Shown: positions 44,132 to 52,150 of the stretch, piece by piece | How positions within the stretch are numbered: the stretch's first letter is position 1 | How the letters are laid out: each line of letters opens with the position of its first letter | NCBI GenBank assembly: GCA_016787045.1 | Contig: JAEUVA010000008.1 | Location: 301,743 to 365,742, forward strand | Direction: 5' to 3' | DNA length: 64,000 bases | Origin: Chitinophagales bacterium | GTDB lineage: Bacteria; Bacteroidota; Bacteroidia; Chitinophagales; LD1 | Made by a program: the position numbers and the translations under genes | The notes under the pieces: model-generated | Databases searched by the model: none | What the model saw: the letters and a program-made list of their open reading frames with translations, nothing else | Told to the model about the DNA's origin: nothing

Positions 44132-45733
44132 ATGAAGAGTTTTGAAGATGAATTTGCGCCTTTAGATGCACTGCACAACCCGGTGTTAGCGTTCAATCCT
44201 TCTGGAGAAATTGTGTTCACCAACAGGCGAATGAAAATACTCCTTCGCCATACCCAACAAATAGATTCTATTTTTGATTTGCTGCAAGACCACCGGCTCA
44301 GCCAAAGTTTACAAGACCACATTCAGCAAACACACAAAGCATCGTACTTTTTCACTGTAGTGGTGCAGCAAACGCTGGTCTATTTTCAGGTAACTAGGTA
44401 TAAGGATTTTTTCTTGTGCAACGGTCAAAGCGAGCACGATATAGAGCAAAACTATCAATTGCAGATTTCATCGCGCAGAAAAATGTTGGAGATTAAAAGC
44501 CAGTTGCTTGCGCTTTGCATGATGGATAAAAGCGATTTTGACACCGCCTTACAAACCATCTTGCAAACTTGTGGCACAATACTGGAATGCGAGTGAGTAA
44601 GTTTTTGGTGGGTCAACGAGTCGCAAACGGAAATCAATTGCGAAAAGCTGTACTTGCACTCTTTGCAAGCCATCAGTCAAAACGTATCAGTGAGTAAGTT
44701 GAGTAACCAACAAGCCAAAGCATATTTTGAATACATCAACAAAGAGCATGCGTTTATCTTAGCCGATGATATTGCTACACATCCGGCCACTAAAGAGTTT
44801 TACGAAAGCTATTCAAAACCACAAAACATTTGCTCCCTGTTAGATGTACCCGTATGGCACAACGGGGTACTATACGGCATACTTTGCGCTGAGCAGGTAG
44901 GCATACCCAAAAAATGGCAACTGGAAGATGTACAATTTATGCTTTCGCTCAGCGATAGTTTATCGCTTTGCCTGCAAACCCGCGACCGGCTGAATACCGA
45001 AATGCTATTGCGAGAAACCAACCACAAGCTATTGCGTAGCAATACCGATTTAGAGCACTTTGCTACGGTAGCTGCACACGATATTAAATCTCCGTTACGC
45101 GGCATAGTCAATTTTTTAACCCTTCTCAAAAAACAATACGGCAACACGCTCGATGAACCTGCACAAGAGTACATTAACTATACCCTCAAAAATGCCGGTC
45201 AACTCACACAACTCATTAATGAGCTTTTGGCTTATGCCAAATTAGAGCAGCAGATGGCAGAACCGGCATTGGTGGATGTTAGCCAACTGATTCGTGAAAT
45301 AGAAAAGGAGCAACAAGATTTTATTATAGAGCGCAAAGGCAAAGTGGTGGTATCGGGTAGTTTGCCACGTATAAATGTGCAAAGAAATTTAATGTATCAG
45401 TTGTTCTCTAACATCATACACAACGCCATTAAGTTTACACATACCGATAGTCCACCGGTTTTAGAAATCAACTACCAGCACGAAAACGGCTACATAAAAT
45501 TTGAATTTGCGGATAATGGTATAGGAATAGATGACCAATATGCGGAGCAGATTTTTTCGCTTTTTGCCCGCATCAACACGCTGGAGCAATTTGATGGCAC
45601 CGGTATTGGCTTAGCCACCTGCCGCAAAATTGCAGATATGCTTGGGGGTAAAATTATATACCAACGCAGAACCAAACCTGATGGTAGCATCTTTACCGTT
45701 TGTTTGCCCTCTCAACTACTTTGTGTAAACTAA
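44132..45733 (+). pseudogene. PAS-GAF sensor histidine kinase gene interrupted by an in-frame TGA
   Basis: The two open frames 44132-44596 and 44597-45733 are in the same phase and separated by one stop, TGA at 44594-44596. Reading across it restores a continuous kinase of ~532 residues: a PAS-like domain (~10-120), a GAF domain (~135-285), HisKA with the phosphoacceptor in 'VAAHDIKSPLRG' (His at codon 316), and HATPase_c with 'NIIHNAIKF' (N), 'FADNGIGI' (G1) and 'GTGIGLATCRKI' (G2). The stop lies where GAF domains usually have 'LECERVSxW'; a CGA-to-TGA change explains it. It lacks transmembrane helices, so it would be cytoplasmic. The downstream half could still be made from an internal start. 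No response regulator is adjacent. Confidence 0.8.
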
Positions 45734-45735
45734 AC

Positions 45736-45764
45736 TTTGTACTGCCAAAAACTGTTTACATTTG
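45736..45764 (+). promoter_or_regulatory. Bacteroidota promoter (TTTG-N17-TACATTTG) for the small membrane protein
   Basis: TTTG (45736-45739), a 17-bp spacer and TACATTTG (45757-45764) are exact consensus boxes. The ATG at 45769 comes 4 bp after the -7 box, so transcription probably begins at or beside the start codon. Confidence 0.6.
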
Positions 45765-45768
45765 CATT

Positions 45769-46011
45769 ATGAAACGGTTCATTGCTACAATCTGCTTGTT
45801 AACTTTGGTTCTTTTGTTTAACGAATATTCGTTTGCCCAATGCGCCATGTGCAAGGCCACTGCAGAAACCTCTTTAGATGCCGGCTCCTCTGCTGCTGAG
45901 GGGTTAAATAAAGGTATTATGTACTTGTTTATGACCCCCTACATTATACTTGGTACTGTGGGCTATTTTTGGTGGAGATCCAGAAAAAAAGCACAAGCTG
46001 AAGTGGAGTAA
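45769..46011 (+). CDS. Small exported/membrane protein with CxxC
   Basis: 80 residues from the ATG at 45769; the frame extends upstream to a TTG that overlaps the kinase gene. A signal peptide or transmembrane helix (~4-24, 'FIATICLLTLVLLFNEYSFAQ') is followed by 'CAMCKATAETSLDAGSSAAEGLNKGIMYL' and a second helix (~52-72) with a basic tail. The C-A-M-C motif next to the signal cleavage site is a conserved feature of a small Bacteroidota family of unknown function. Thiol chemistry or metal binding is possible. Confidence 0.72.
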   Translation: MKRFIATICLLTLVLLFNEYSFAQCAMCKATAETSLDAGSSAAEGLNKGIMYLFMTPYIILGTVGYFWWRSRKKAQAEVE

Positions 46012-46045
46012 TTCAGCTTTACCAAGCTACGATTTTGTACGCATT

Positions 46046-46150
46046 TGGGCAGTAGGTAATTACACCAACATTATATGAGTAAATGCGGTGCAAGTCACCT
46101 GCCCGCAATCTGTAAATCCTTCATTCAGTCAATCCACCAATAACCTGCGT
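46046..46150 (+). promoter_or_regulatory. Cobalamin-riboswitch-like element upstream of the fused E1 gene
   Basis: The core reads GCGGTGCAAGTC (46085-46096) then GCCCGCAATCTGTAA (46101-46115), close to the cobalamin riboswitch core 'GGTGcaAaTCC ... CCCGCaACTGTaA'. An AGTCA at 46127-46131 lies where the B12 box (AGYCA...ACC) should begin, with ACC at 46136-46138 and ACCTGCG at 46143-46149, which could pair with GCAG/GGT near 46050-46058 as P1. The B12 box itself is divergent. It ends ~18 bp before the ATG at 46168 on the same strand, suitable for translational control. It could be a variant or a decayed copy; no covariance check was possible. Confidence 0.45.
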
Positions 46151-46167
46151 TTGCCTATATTCGCGGC

Positions 46168-48582
46168 ATGGCACACTACGCAACCGATGTAGAAAAGAGA
46201 GTTTCTTTAGAAGAATTTAAAAACGAAGTACTGGCCGATTACCGTTTGGCCTGTATCAGCCGCGAAGCCAGTTTACTGGGCCGCAAAGAGGTACTGACCG
46301 GCAAAGCTAAGTTTGGCATTTTTGGCGATGGAAAAGAAGTAGCGCAAATTGCCTTAGCCAAGCACTTTAAAAAAGGCGACTGGCGAAGCGGCTACTACCG
46401 CGACCAAACCTGGATGCTGGCATTGGGCGAAATTACCGTAGAGCAAATGTTTGCTCAACTATACGCCAATACCGACCACGAGCAAGAGCCCATGAGCGGT
46501 GGCCGCCAAATGAACGGGCACTTTGCCACCCGCTTGGTAGATGATAATGGTGATTGGCTCAACCAAACCGAGCGCTACAACAGCAGTGCCGATGCATCGC
46601 CTACCGCATCGCAAATGCCACGCTCTTTAGGACTGGCCCTTGCATCTAAACTTTACCGCCATAACAGCGCACTCAAAAATGCGAGTGATAAGTTTTCGGA
46701 CAATGGAAACGAAGTTTCATTTGTGAGCATTGGCGATGCCTCTACCAGCGAAGGATTGTTTTGGGAAACCATTAACGCTGCTGGTGTGATGCAAGTGCCA
46801 CTGGCCGTATCTGTTTGGGACGATGGTTATGGCATTTCGGTACCCAAAAAATACCAAACTACCAAAGAAAGCATCAGCACCATACTTCGCGGATTTGCAC
46901 CAGAGGCATCGGGTACCGGAATGGATATATACATTTGTGAGGGTTGGAACTATCCGAAATTGGTACACACTTACAAGACGGGTGTGGCTAAAATAAGAGA
47001 AACACATACCCCTGCATTATTTCATATTACCGAAGTTACTCAACCTCAAGGACACTCTACCAGCGGCTCGCACGAGCGATACAAAAGCGCAGAACGCATG
47101 CAGTGGGAAAAAGAGCACGATTGCATAGTTAAAATGAAGGAATGGCTAATTAGCTCAAACATAGCCACCCAAGAGGAATGTGACAGCATACAAGACGAAG
47201 CCCGCAAACATGTGCTAGGAAGCAAAACCGTGGCCTGGCGAAAGTTTACTCAGCAACTAAAACAAGAGATAAACGAAGCAAAAGAATTACTGGAAAATGT
47301 GTTGGAAAGTAATCCTAATGAAGAGGTAAGCACACTGCTACTCAACCTGACTTCGGCCATTGACCCCGTGCGAAAAGATATTCTGAAAGCTTGCAAAAAA
47401 ACCTTATACATCTTACGTGGAGAAAATTTTGCTTCTTTGGATAATTTGCGTGAGTGGACAAACCACTTTCAGCAAAAATACCAACACGTTTACAGCAGCC
47501 ACCAACACAGCGAAACTTCGTTGAACGCTTTAAAAGTAGCGGAAGTAAAACCCGTTTACAGCAGCTCCTCTCCCACACTCAACGGTTTTGAAATTTTGAA
47601 TACCACTTTTGAAACCATTTTTTCTAACCGAAAAGATGTAGTGGCCTATGGCGAAGATGTAGGCAAAATAGGCGATGTGAATCAGGGCTTCAATGGCCTG
47701 CAAGATAAGTTTGGTGAGAGCCGTATATTTGATACCGGCATTCGCGAAGCCACTATTATGGGGCAGGGTATTGGGTTGGCATTGCGAGGCATACGCCCCA
47801 TTGCCGAAATCCAATATTTAGATTATTTATTATACGGCCTACAACCACTTAGCGATGATTTGGCCTGCCTGCAATACCGCACACGCGGCTCACAACGAGC
47901 TCCGCTTATTGTAAGAACACGCGGCCACAGGTTAGAGGGCATTTGGCACACCGGCTCTCCTCTGGGCATGATTATTAACTCACTGCGTGGTATGTATGTA
48001 TGTGTACCGCGAAACATGGTACAGGCAGCCGGCATGTACAATACTTTATTGCAAAGCGATGAGCCCGCGTTGGTAATTGAATGCTTGAACGGTTACCGCC
48101 TAAAAGAAGTGCTGCCAGATAATATCGGTGAATTCACCATTCCACTCGGCCAACCGGAAGTATTGCATGAAGGCGATGATGTAACACTGGTTACCTATGG
48201 CAGTTGTGTACGCATTGCACAAGAAGCCATGGAGCAGCTCAGTAAAGTGGGCATTTCTGTAGAGTTAATAGATGTGCAAACACTTCTTCCTTTTGATCTC
48301 AATCACACTATAATCAAATCGGTTAAAAAAACTAACCGCGTAGTATTTTTGGATGAAGATGTGCCCGGTGGGGCGAGTGCATATATGTTCCAAAAGGTAT
48401 TTGAAGAGCAAGGCGCTTACCGCTGGTTAGACAGTGAGCCGCGCACCATTACCGCCAAAGAACACCGCGCTGCTTATGGCACCGATGGCGATTACTTTAG
48501 TAAGCCCAATGCCGAAGAAGTGTTTGAAGTAATCTATGGCATGATGAGTGAAGTGGACCCAAGCAGCTTCCCGGCATTGTAG
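46168..48582 (+). CDS. 2-oxoacid (probably branched-chain) dehydrogenase E1, fused alpha and beta subunits
   Basis: 804 residues. The N-terminal half (~1-370) is the E1 alpha subunit, with the thiamine-diphosphate region 'SIGDASTSEGLFWETINAA' and 'VWDDGYGISVPKKYQT'. The C-terminal half (~480-804) is the beta subunit: 'YGEDVGKIGDVNQGFNGL', 'FDTGIREATIMGQGIGLALRG', 'VRTRGHRLEGIWHTGSPLGM' and 'LLPFDLNHTIIKSVKKTNR'. The linker (~370-475) is helical. It decarboxylates a 2-oxoacid and passes the acyl group to a lipoylated E2; the branched-chain assignment rests on overall resemblance. E2 and E3 are not adjacent. It is preceded by the riboswitch-like element. Confidence 0.88.
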   Translation: MAHYATDVEKRVSLEEFKNEVLADYRLACISREASLLGRKEVLTGKAKFGIFGDGKEVAQIALAKHFKKGDWRSGYYRDQTWMLALGEITVEQMFAQLYANTDHEQEPMSGGRQMNGHFATRLVDDNGDWLNQTERYNSSADASPTASQMPRSLGLALASKLYRHNSALKNASDKFSDNGNEVSFVSIGDASTSEGLFWETINAAGVMQVPLAVSVWDDGYGISVPKKYQTTKESISTILRGFAPEASGTGMDIYICEGWNYPKLVHTYKTGVAKIRETHTPALFHITEVTQPQGHSTSGSHERYKSAERMQWEKEHDCIVKMKEWLISSNIATQEECDSIQDEARKHVLGSKTVAWRKFTQQLKQEINEAKELLENVLESNPNEEVSTLLLNLTSAIDPVRKDILKACKKTLYILRGENFASLDNLREWTNHFQQKYQHVYSSHQHSETSLNALKVAEVKPVYSSSSPTLNGFEILNTTFETIFSNRKDVVAYGEDVGKIGDVNQGFNGLQDKFGESRIFDTGIREATIMGQGIGLALRGIRPIAEIQYLDYLLYGLQPLSDDLACLQYRTRGSQRAPLIVRTRGHRLEGIWHTGSPLGMIINSLRGMYVCVPRNMVQAAGMYNTLLQSDEPALVIECLNGYRLKEVLPDNIGEFTIPLGQPEVLHEGDDVTLVTYGSCVRIAQEAMEQLSKVGISVELIDVQTLLPFDLNHTIIKSVKKTNRVVFLDEDVPGGASAYMFQKVFEEQGAYRWLDSEPRTITAKEHRAAYGTDGDYFSKPNAEEVFEVIYGMMSEVDPSSFPAL

Positions 48583-48616
48583 CAACTACGCTTCAAATCA
48601 CAATTTCATCATTTCA

Positions 48617-48640
48617 GAAAAAAACCTCCGGTTTTCTTTT
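48617..48640 (+). terminator. Weak terminator-like hairpin after the E1 gene
   Basis: AAAACC (48621-48626) pairs with GGTTTT (48630-48635) around TCC, with A-rich sequence before and CTTTT after. It lies about 35 bp beyond the E1 stop. The low GC content makes it weak. Confidence 0.4.
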
Positions 48641-48690
48641 GCGTATCTAAGTTCAGTGTAACTTCACGTACTTAAAAAATCGGTTGGCTT

Positions 48691-49950
48691 ATGCATCCTG
48701 CTTACATGCTGCTAGTTATTCCCTTCTTTTTTCTCACCATGGGTATAGAGTGGCTATATGGCTACACAAAAAAGAAAAACTGGTATCGTTTAAATGATTC
48801 GCTCAATAATTTACTGATAGGTACCGGGCAGCAGTTGTTTAGTGTACTTACTAAAGCAATGATGATGGGCATATATGTTTGGTTTCACCAACACTACGCA
48901 CCTTTTGAACAGCCCAAAACATGGTGGAGTTTTTTACTGTGTCTAATCTTGTTTGACTTTTTATTTTACTGGGCGCACCGCTGGGGGCACGAAATGAATA
49001 TTTTTTGGGCTGCACATTCGGTACATCATCAAAGTGAAGAGTTTAACCTAAGTGTAGCCCTGCGCCAATCATGGTTTCACAACCTGTTGGCATTTCCCAT
49101 TTTTCTACCCATCCCTATGCTGGGTTTTGACCCGCTCATTTTTGGTGGAGCGGCTATTGTTCACACTTTATCGCAATATTGGATTCATACCAAAGCAGTT
49201 GGCAAACTGCATCCGTGGATAGAGTATTGGTTCAATACCCCATCGCACCACCGGGTACACCATGCCATAGACCCTAAGTATATTGATAAAAACCATGCAG
49301 GTTTACTAATGATTTGGGATAGGATGTTTGGAACTTTTAAAGAAGAAGAAAAAGATTCGGCCATTCACTACGGCATCACCACACAGCTAAAAAGCTGGAA
49401 TCCGGTATGGGCAAATATCCATTATTTTATAGAAATGTGGCAAAAAGCCCGGCAAATGAAATGGGCTGATAAATTCAAAATCATTTTTGCCCGCCCCGGC
49501 TGGTTACCCGATTACATGGGTGGTTTTCAACACGTAAAGGAAGTGGACGAAGGTACGCATCAACTGTATAATGCCGATACCAATGTTTATCTGAAAATAT
49601 ACAGTGCATTACAATACTTTGTAATGCTTAGCGGAGCCATGATGTACATGGCAAATTTTAAAGACATCAGTATGTTTTACAAGGTAGTTTTCTTTTTACT
49701 GCTCATTGTTACCATGCTCATTATTGGTGCACTGTTTGAAAACAAAAAATGGGTAATGTATGCAGAGTACTTCCGCCTGTTGCTGGTAGCCATCAGTTTA
49801 AATACATTTTATTACTTCTGGTACATCAATTGGTTTAATGTAATGATTATTGGCTCCATTATATCTTGCGTGGCGTTTATTGCTTTCTATACCTACAGCA
49901 TAGTTTCAAAAAATTCTCTAAAAGAATTGGAGCCGGGCGAGGCATCTTAA
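48691..49950 (+). CDS. Fatty acid hydroxylase superfamily membrane enzyme, alkylglycerol monooxygenase-like
   Basis: 419 residues. Transmembrane helices lie at both ends (~5-20, 45-70, 80-95, 125-150, then three or four after residue 305). The eight-histidine di-iron motif is complete: 'HRWGHEMN', 'HSVHHQSEEF' and 'HHRVHH' (about residues 96-194), with a further His in 'HAGLLMIWDRMFGTF'. The long C-terminal half, with 'IFARPGWLPDYMGG', matches animal AGMO (TMEM195) in order and length better than short sterol desaturases. It probably hydroxylates an ether lipid or alkyl chain in the inner membrane; substrate unproven. Confidence 0.82.
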   Translation: MHPAYMLLVIPFFFLTMGIEWLYGYTKKKNWYRLNDSLNNLLIGTGQQLFSVLTKAMMMGIYVWFHQHYAPFEQPKTWWSFLLCLILFDFLFYWAHRWGHEMNIFWAAHSVHHQSEEFNLSVALRQSWFHNLLAFPIFLPIPMLGFDPLIFGGAAIVHTLSQYWIHTKAVGKLHPWIEYWFNTPSHHRVHHAIDPKYIDKNHAGLLMIWDRMFGTFKEEEKDSAIHYGITTQLKSWNPVWANIHYFIEMWQKARQMKWADKFKIIFARPGWLPDYMGGFQHVKEVDEGTHQLYNADTNVYLKIYSALQYFVMLSGAMMYMANFKDISMFYKVVFFLLLIVTMLIIGALFENKKWVMYAEYFRLLLVAISLNTFYYFWYINWFNVMIIGSIISCVAFIAFYTYSIVSKNSLKELEPGEAS

Positions 49951-50081
49951 ACACTGGCATGGTGTTGGCGTCCTACGGCTAACTTGTTTATCAACACAAT
50001 GTTTGAACAAGGAAACATTTGAAGTTCTGCGAATACTAAAAAAGTACATATTCGCGTTCTGTAAAAACAAAAACTACTAAA

Positions 50082-50588
50082 ATGAAGAAAGCAATCATTT
50101 CCCTCTCGCTGTTGTTTGCCGCTTTTTCGGGCTTTAGTGCCGAAGGTGATGCCGTACTGGATTTCAGAAATATTTTTTGGGGCGTACACAAAGACAGCTG
50201 CTTCCGCGATGGAAGCAAAGTAAAATTTGTAGAAGACAAACGCAGCATGTTGCGCAATGCCTTTGCCATACCCAGCGATGACAAATTTATTGGTGCTGTA
50301 AAATGCGATGACATCTTGTATCTTTTTAATGATGAAAACCGCTTTTACAAAGCATACATTAAAGGTGATGATGATGATGTGGATCAAATGCGTTTTATTC
50401 TTAACTACAAATTTGGCGACCCAAAAAATGAAACCATCATTGACGACCGCCACATTTATGAGTGGATAGTGAAAGATGTTCGCTTTACGCTAACCCACGT
50501 TATCAAAAGCCGCTTTGAACTTAATATAGAAAGCAACTGGCAAGCATCTGAAAACTATAAGAAAAACACATCGGTGAGTGACTTCTAA
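50082..50588 (+). CDS. Exported protein of unknown function
   Basis: 168 residues. The signal peptide is 'MKKAIISLSLLFAAFSGFSA', with cleavage near residue 20. The mature part is mixed alpha/beta with 'FRNIFWGVHKDSC' and an acidic 'KGDDDDVDQM' loop; two cysteines. No family recognised. It is a single-gene unit with its own terminator, 131 bp after the hydroxylase gene. Confidence 0.72.
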   Translation: MKKAIISLSLLFAAFSGFSAEGDAVLDFRNIFWGVHKDSCFRDGSKVKFVEDKRSMLRNAFAIPSDDKFIGAVKCDDILYLFNDENRFYKAYIKGDDDDVDQMRFILNYKFGDPKNETIIDDRHIYEWIVKDVRFTLTHVIKSRFELNIESNWQASENYKKNTSVSDF

Positions 50589-50611
50589 AACTGCTCTCCA
50601 ATCATTTCTTT

Positions 50612-50642
50612 AAAAAGGGAACCAACACGGTTCCCTTTTTTT
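50612..50642 (+). terminator. Strong terminator
   Basis: AAAAAGGGAACC (50612-50623) and GGTTCCCTTTTT (50629-50640) pair perfectly over 12 bp around AACAC, with a T-tract (TTTTTTT to 50642). It lies 24 bp after the preceding stop. Confidence 0.9.
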
Positions 50643-50730
50643 GTGCCGCACACAATATTCATACAAGAACCAGCGTTACCCATTCAAATACCCGCCATGA
50701 TACAGTGCTACATCACCAAAACCCACCACC

Positions 50731-51417
50731 ATGAAGCATCTGATCTGGCTACCGGTTTTGCTGTGCATGGCAGCAACTCCCGCGCAACTTTCTGCGCAGC
50801 AAAAATTTAAAGAGCGCCAAAAAGCCCGCGAAGCAAAGTTTGCGCAATACGAAAAACAAGGCGGTAATTTCAGTTTAGGGGTGCGCTCTACACTCAGTAC
50901 TTTTGACCACGGCCAATGGAGAAATCCGGGTATAGGTATGGGTGGGCAGTTTCGCATACAACCCGTTGACCGCATAAACACAGAATGGTATGCCGATGTC
51001 ATCTGGCACAATATCAACAACAAAGCGCTTCGTTACGATTACCACATCGGCTGGAGCGTAATGTACTACCTGCTTCATCCCAAGGGATTCACTCGGCTAT
51101 TTACTCCGTACATAGAAGCCGGCCACTGCTTTGACCTTACACGAGTAAAGATAAATGGCGAGGGAAACAAACCCATACAGCGGTGGAGTTCTGCAGTGCA
51201 AATGGGTGGTGGCACACACATCAACCTTACGCCTAAGTTTGATCTTACGCTCAAATGCCAGTACATGCTCCACCTTGGCAACGAAGTACACACCCACGAA
51301 AATGAGGATGGCAGCATTTACATAGAAACCCATAAAAATGCAGGATGGGAAGGGCATCTGCTTTTTACGCTAAGCGCCAGTTACAAACTTTTTAAACTCT
51401 GGAAACCGAAAAAGTAG
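50731..51417 (+). CDS. Probable outer-membrane beta-barrel protein
   Basis: 228 residues with signal peptide 'LIWLPVLLCMAATPAQLSA' and a short basic helix ('KFKERQKAREAKFAQYEKQ'). Alternating amphipathic strands follow, such as 'FSLGVRSTLSTFDHGQW', 'INTEWYADVIWHNI' and 'FTPYIEAGHCFDLT'. The last strand, 'GHLLFTLSASYKLFKL', is rich in aromatic residues as in OmpW/OprF-type barrels. No family name can be given. It is followed by another likely barrel gene 87 bp later. Confidence 0.7.
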   Translation: MKHLIWLPVLLCMAATPAQLSAQQKFKERQKAREAKFAQYEKQGGNFSLGVRSTLSTFDHGQWRNPGIGMGGQFRIQPVDRINTEWYADVIWHNINNKALRYDYHIGWSVMYYLLHPKGFTRLFTPYIEAGHCFDLTRVKINGEGNKPIQRWSSAVQMGGGTHINLTPKFDLTLKCQYMLHLGNEVHTHENEDGSIYIETHKNAGWEGHLLFTLSASYKLFKLWKPKK

Positions 51418-51504
51418 TGGCAAAAAACCATTGTGTTTTTTTGATAGTCTGCAAGTATTTAAACCAAGAGAAATACATCCACTAAAACTTTAAAATCTAG
51501 TGCC

Positions 51505-52101
51505 ATGAAAAAGATAATTGTGATACTGTGTTGCGTACTATGCGTAGAAAACACATTCAGTCAACCTATTGTAAAAGAACGCAAAGGCAACTTTCGCTCT
51601 CATGGAAACATAGCCGGAGGATATTTGTTTCAACAAAAGAGAGCTGCTGCTTACATTACCGGAGATGGAGATATATTTATTGATAATCATGTAGCACTTA
51701 CCGGTAATTTGTGGTTCTCGGTGCCCTTGGGTAAAAAGTATGAAACCGGTATCAAAGCCAACCATCAGTTTTTTGGTGGAGTCAATTACCATATCCTCAA
51801 ACAAGGCCGTTGGGACCCATACTTTGGGCTTACACCCGGTATTGGCTTAGTAAGTGCCGGTTACAAAATTGGCGAAGAAATAAGGCGAACCAAAATTAGC
51901 CCTGTACCTTTAGCAAGTGCTACAATAGGTTGCAACTACTACATTGGCTCTATTTTTAACTTTTATATGAAACTACAGGGAGTTACCGGCCAGTTGCTCA
52001 AAGATGTACCGCAAGCAGTGCCATTGCACGAGCTAAAAATGACAGCCGGCTTAGGGTGGAATTTTAAAATACCGAAAATGCCCAATAGCAAATGGATGTA
52101 G
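51505..52101 (+). CDS. Probable outer-membrane beta-barrel protein
   Basis: 198 residues with signal peptide 'KKIIVILCCVLCVENTFS'. The mature part has strands typical of small barrels ('NIAGGYLFQQKRAAAYIT', 'VALTGNLWFSVPLG', 'DPYFGLTPGIGLVSAGY', 'ASATIGCNYYIGSIFNFYMKL', 'MTAGLGWNFKI'). It has the same general design as the preceding gene, but without obvious residue identity that I can read. Function is unknown. Confidence 0.68.
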   Translation: MKKIIVILCCVLCVENTFSQPIVKERKGNFRSHGNIAGGYLFQQKRAAAYITGDGDIFIDNHVALTGNLWFSVPLGKKYETGIKANHQFFGGVNYHILKQGRWDPYFGLTPGIGLVSAGYKIGEEIRRTKISPVPLASATIGCNYYIGSIFNFYMKLQGVTGQLLKDVPQAVPLHELKMTAGLGWNFKIPKMPNSKWM

Positions 52102-52150
52102 CATAACAGCGGGTTTATCGTATCGCCAAATCTTATTTATTTGCGGTGAT

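Noticed and set aside
49947..50453. Minus-strand open frame of 168 codons opposite the small exported protein
   Set aside because: The plus-strand gene has a clean signal peptide and its own terminator, and the minus-strand translation is Val/Phe-rich shadow sequence.
51421..51455. Possible terminator after the first beta-barrel gene (CAAAAAAC ... GTTTTTTTG)
   Set aside because: The stem is almost purely A:T with a mismatch in arm length; too weak to call.
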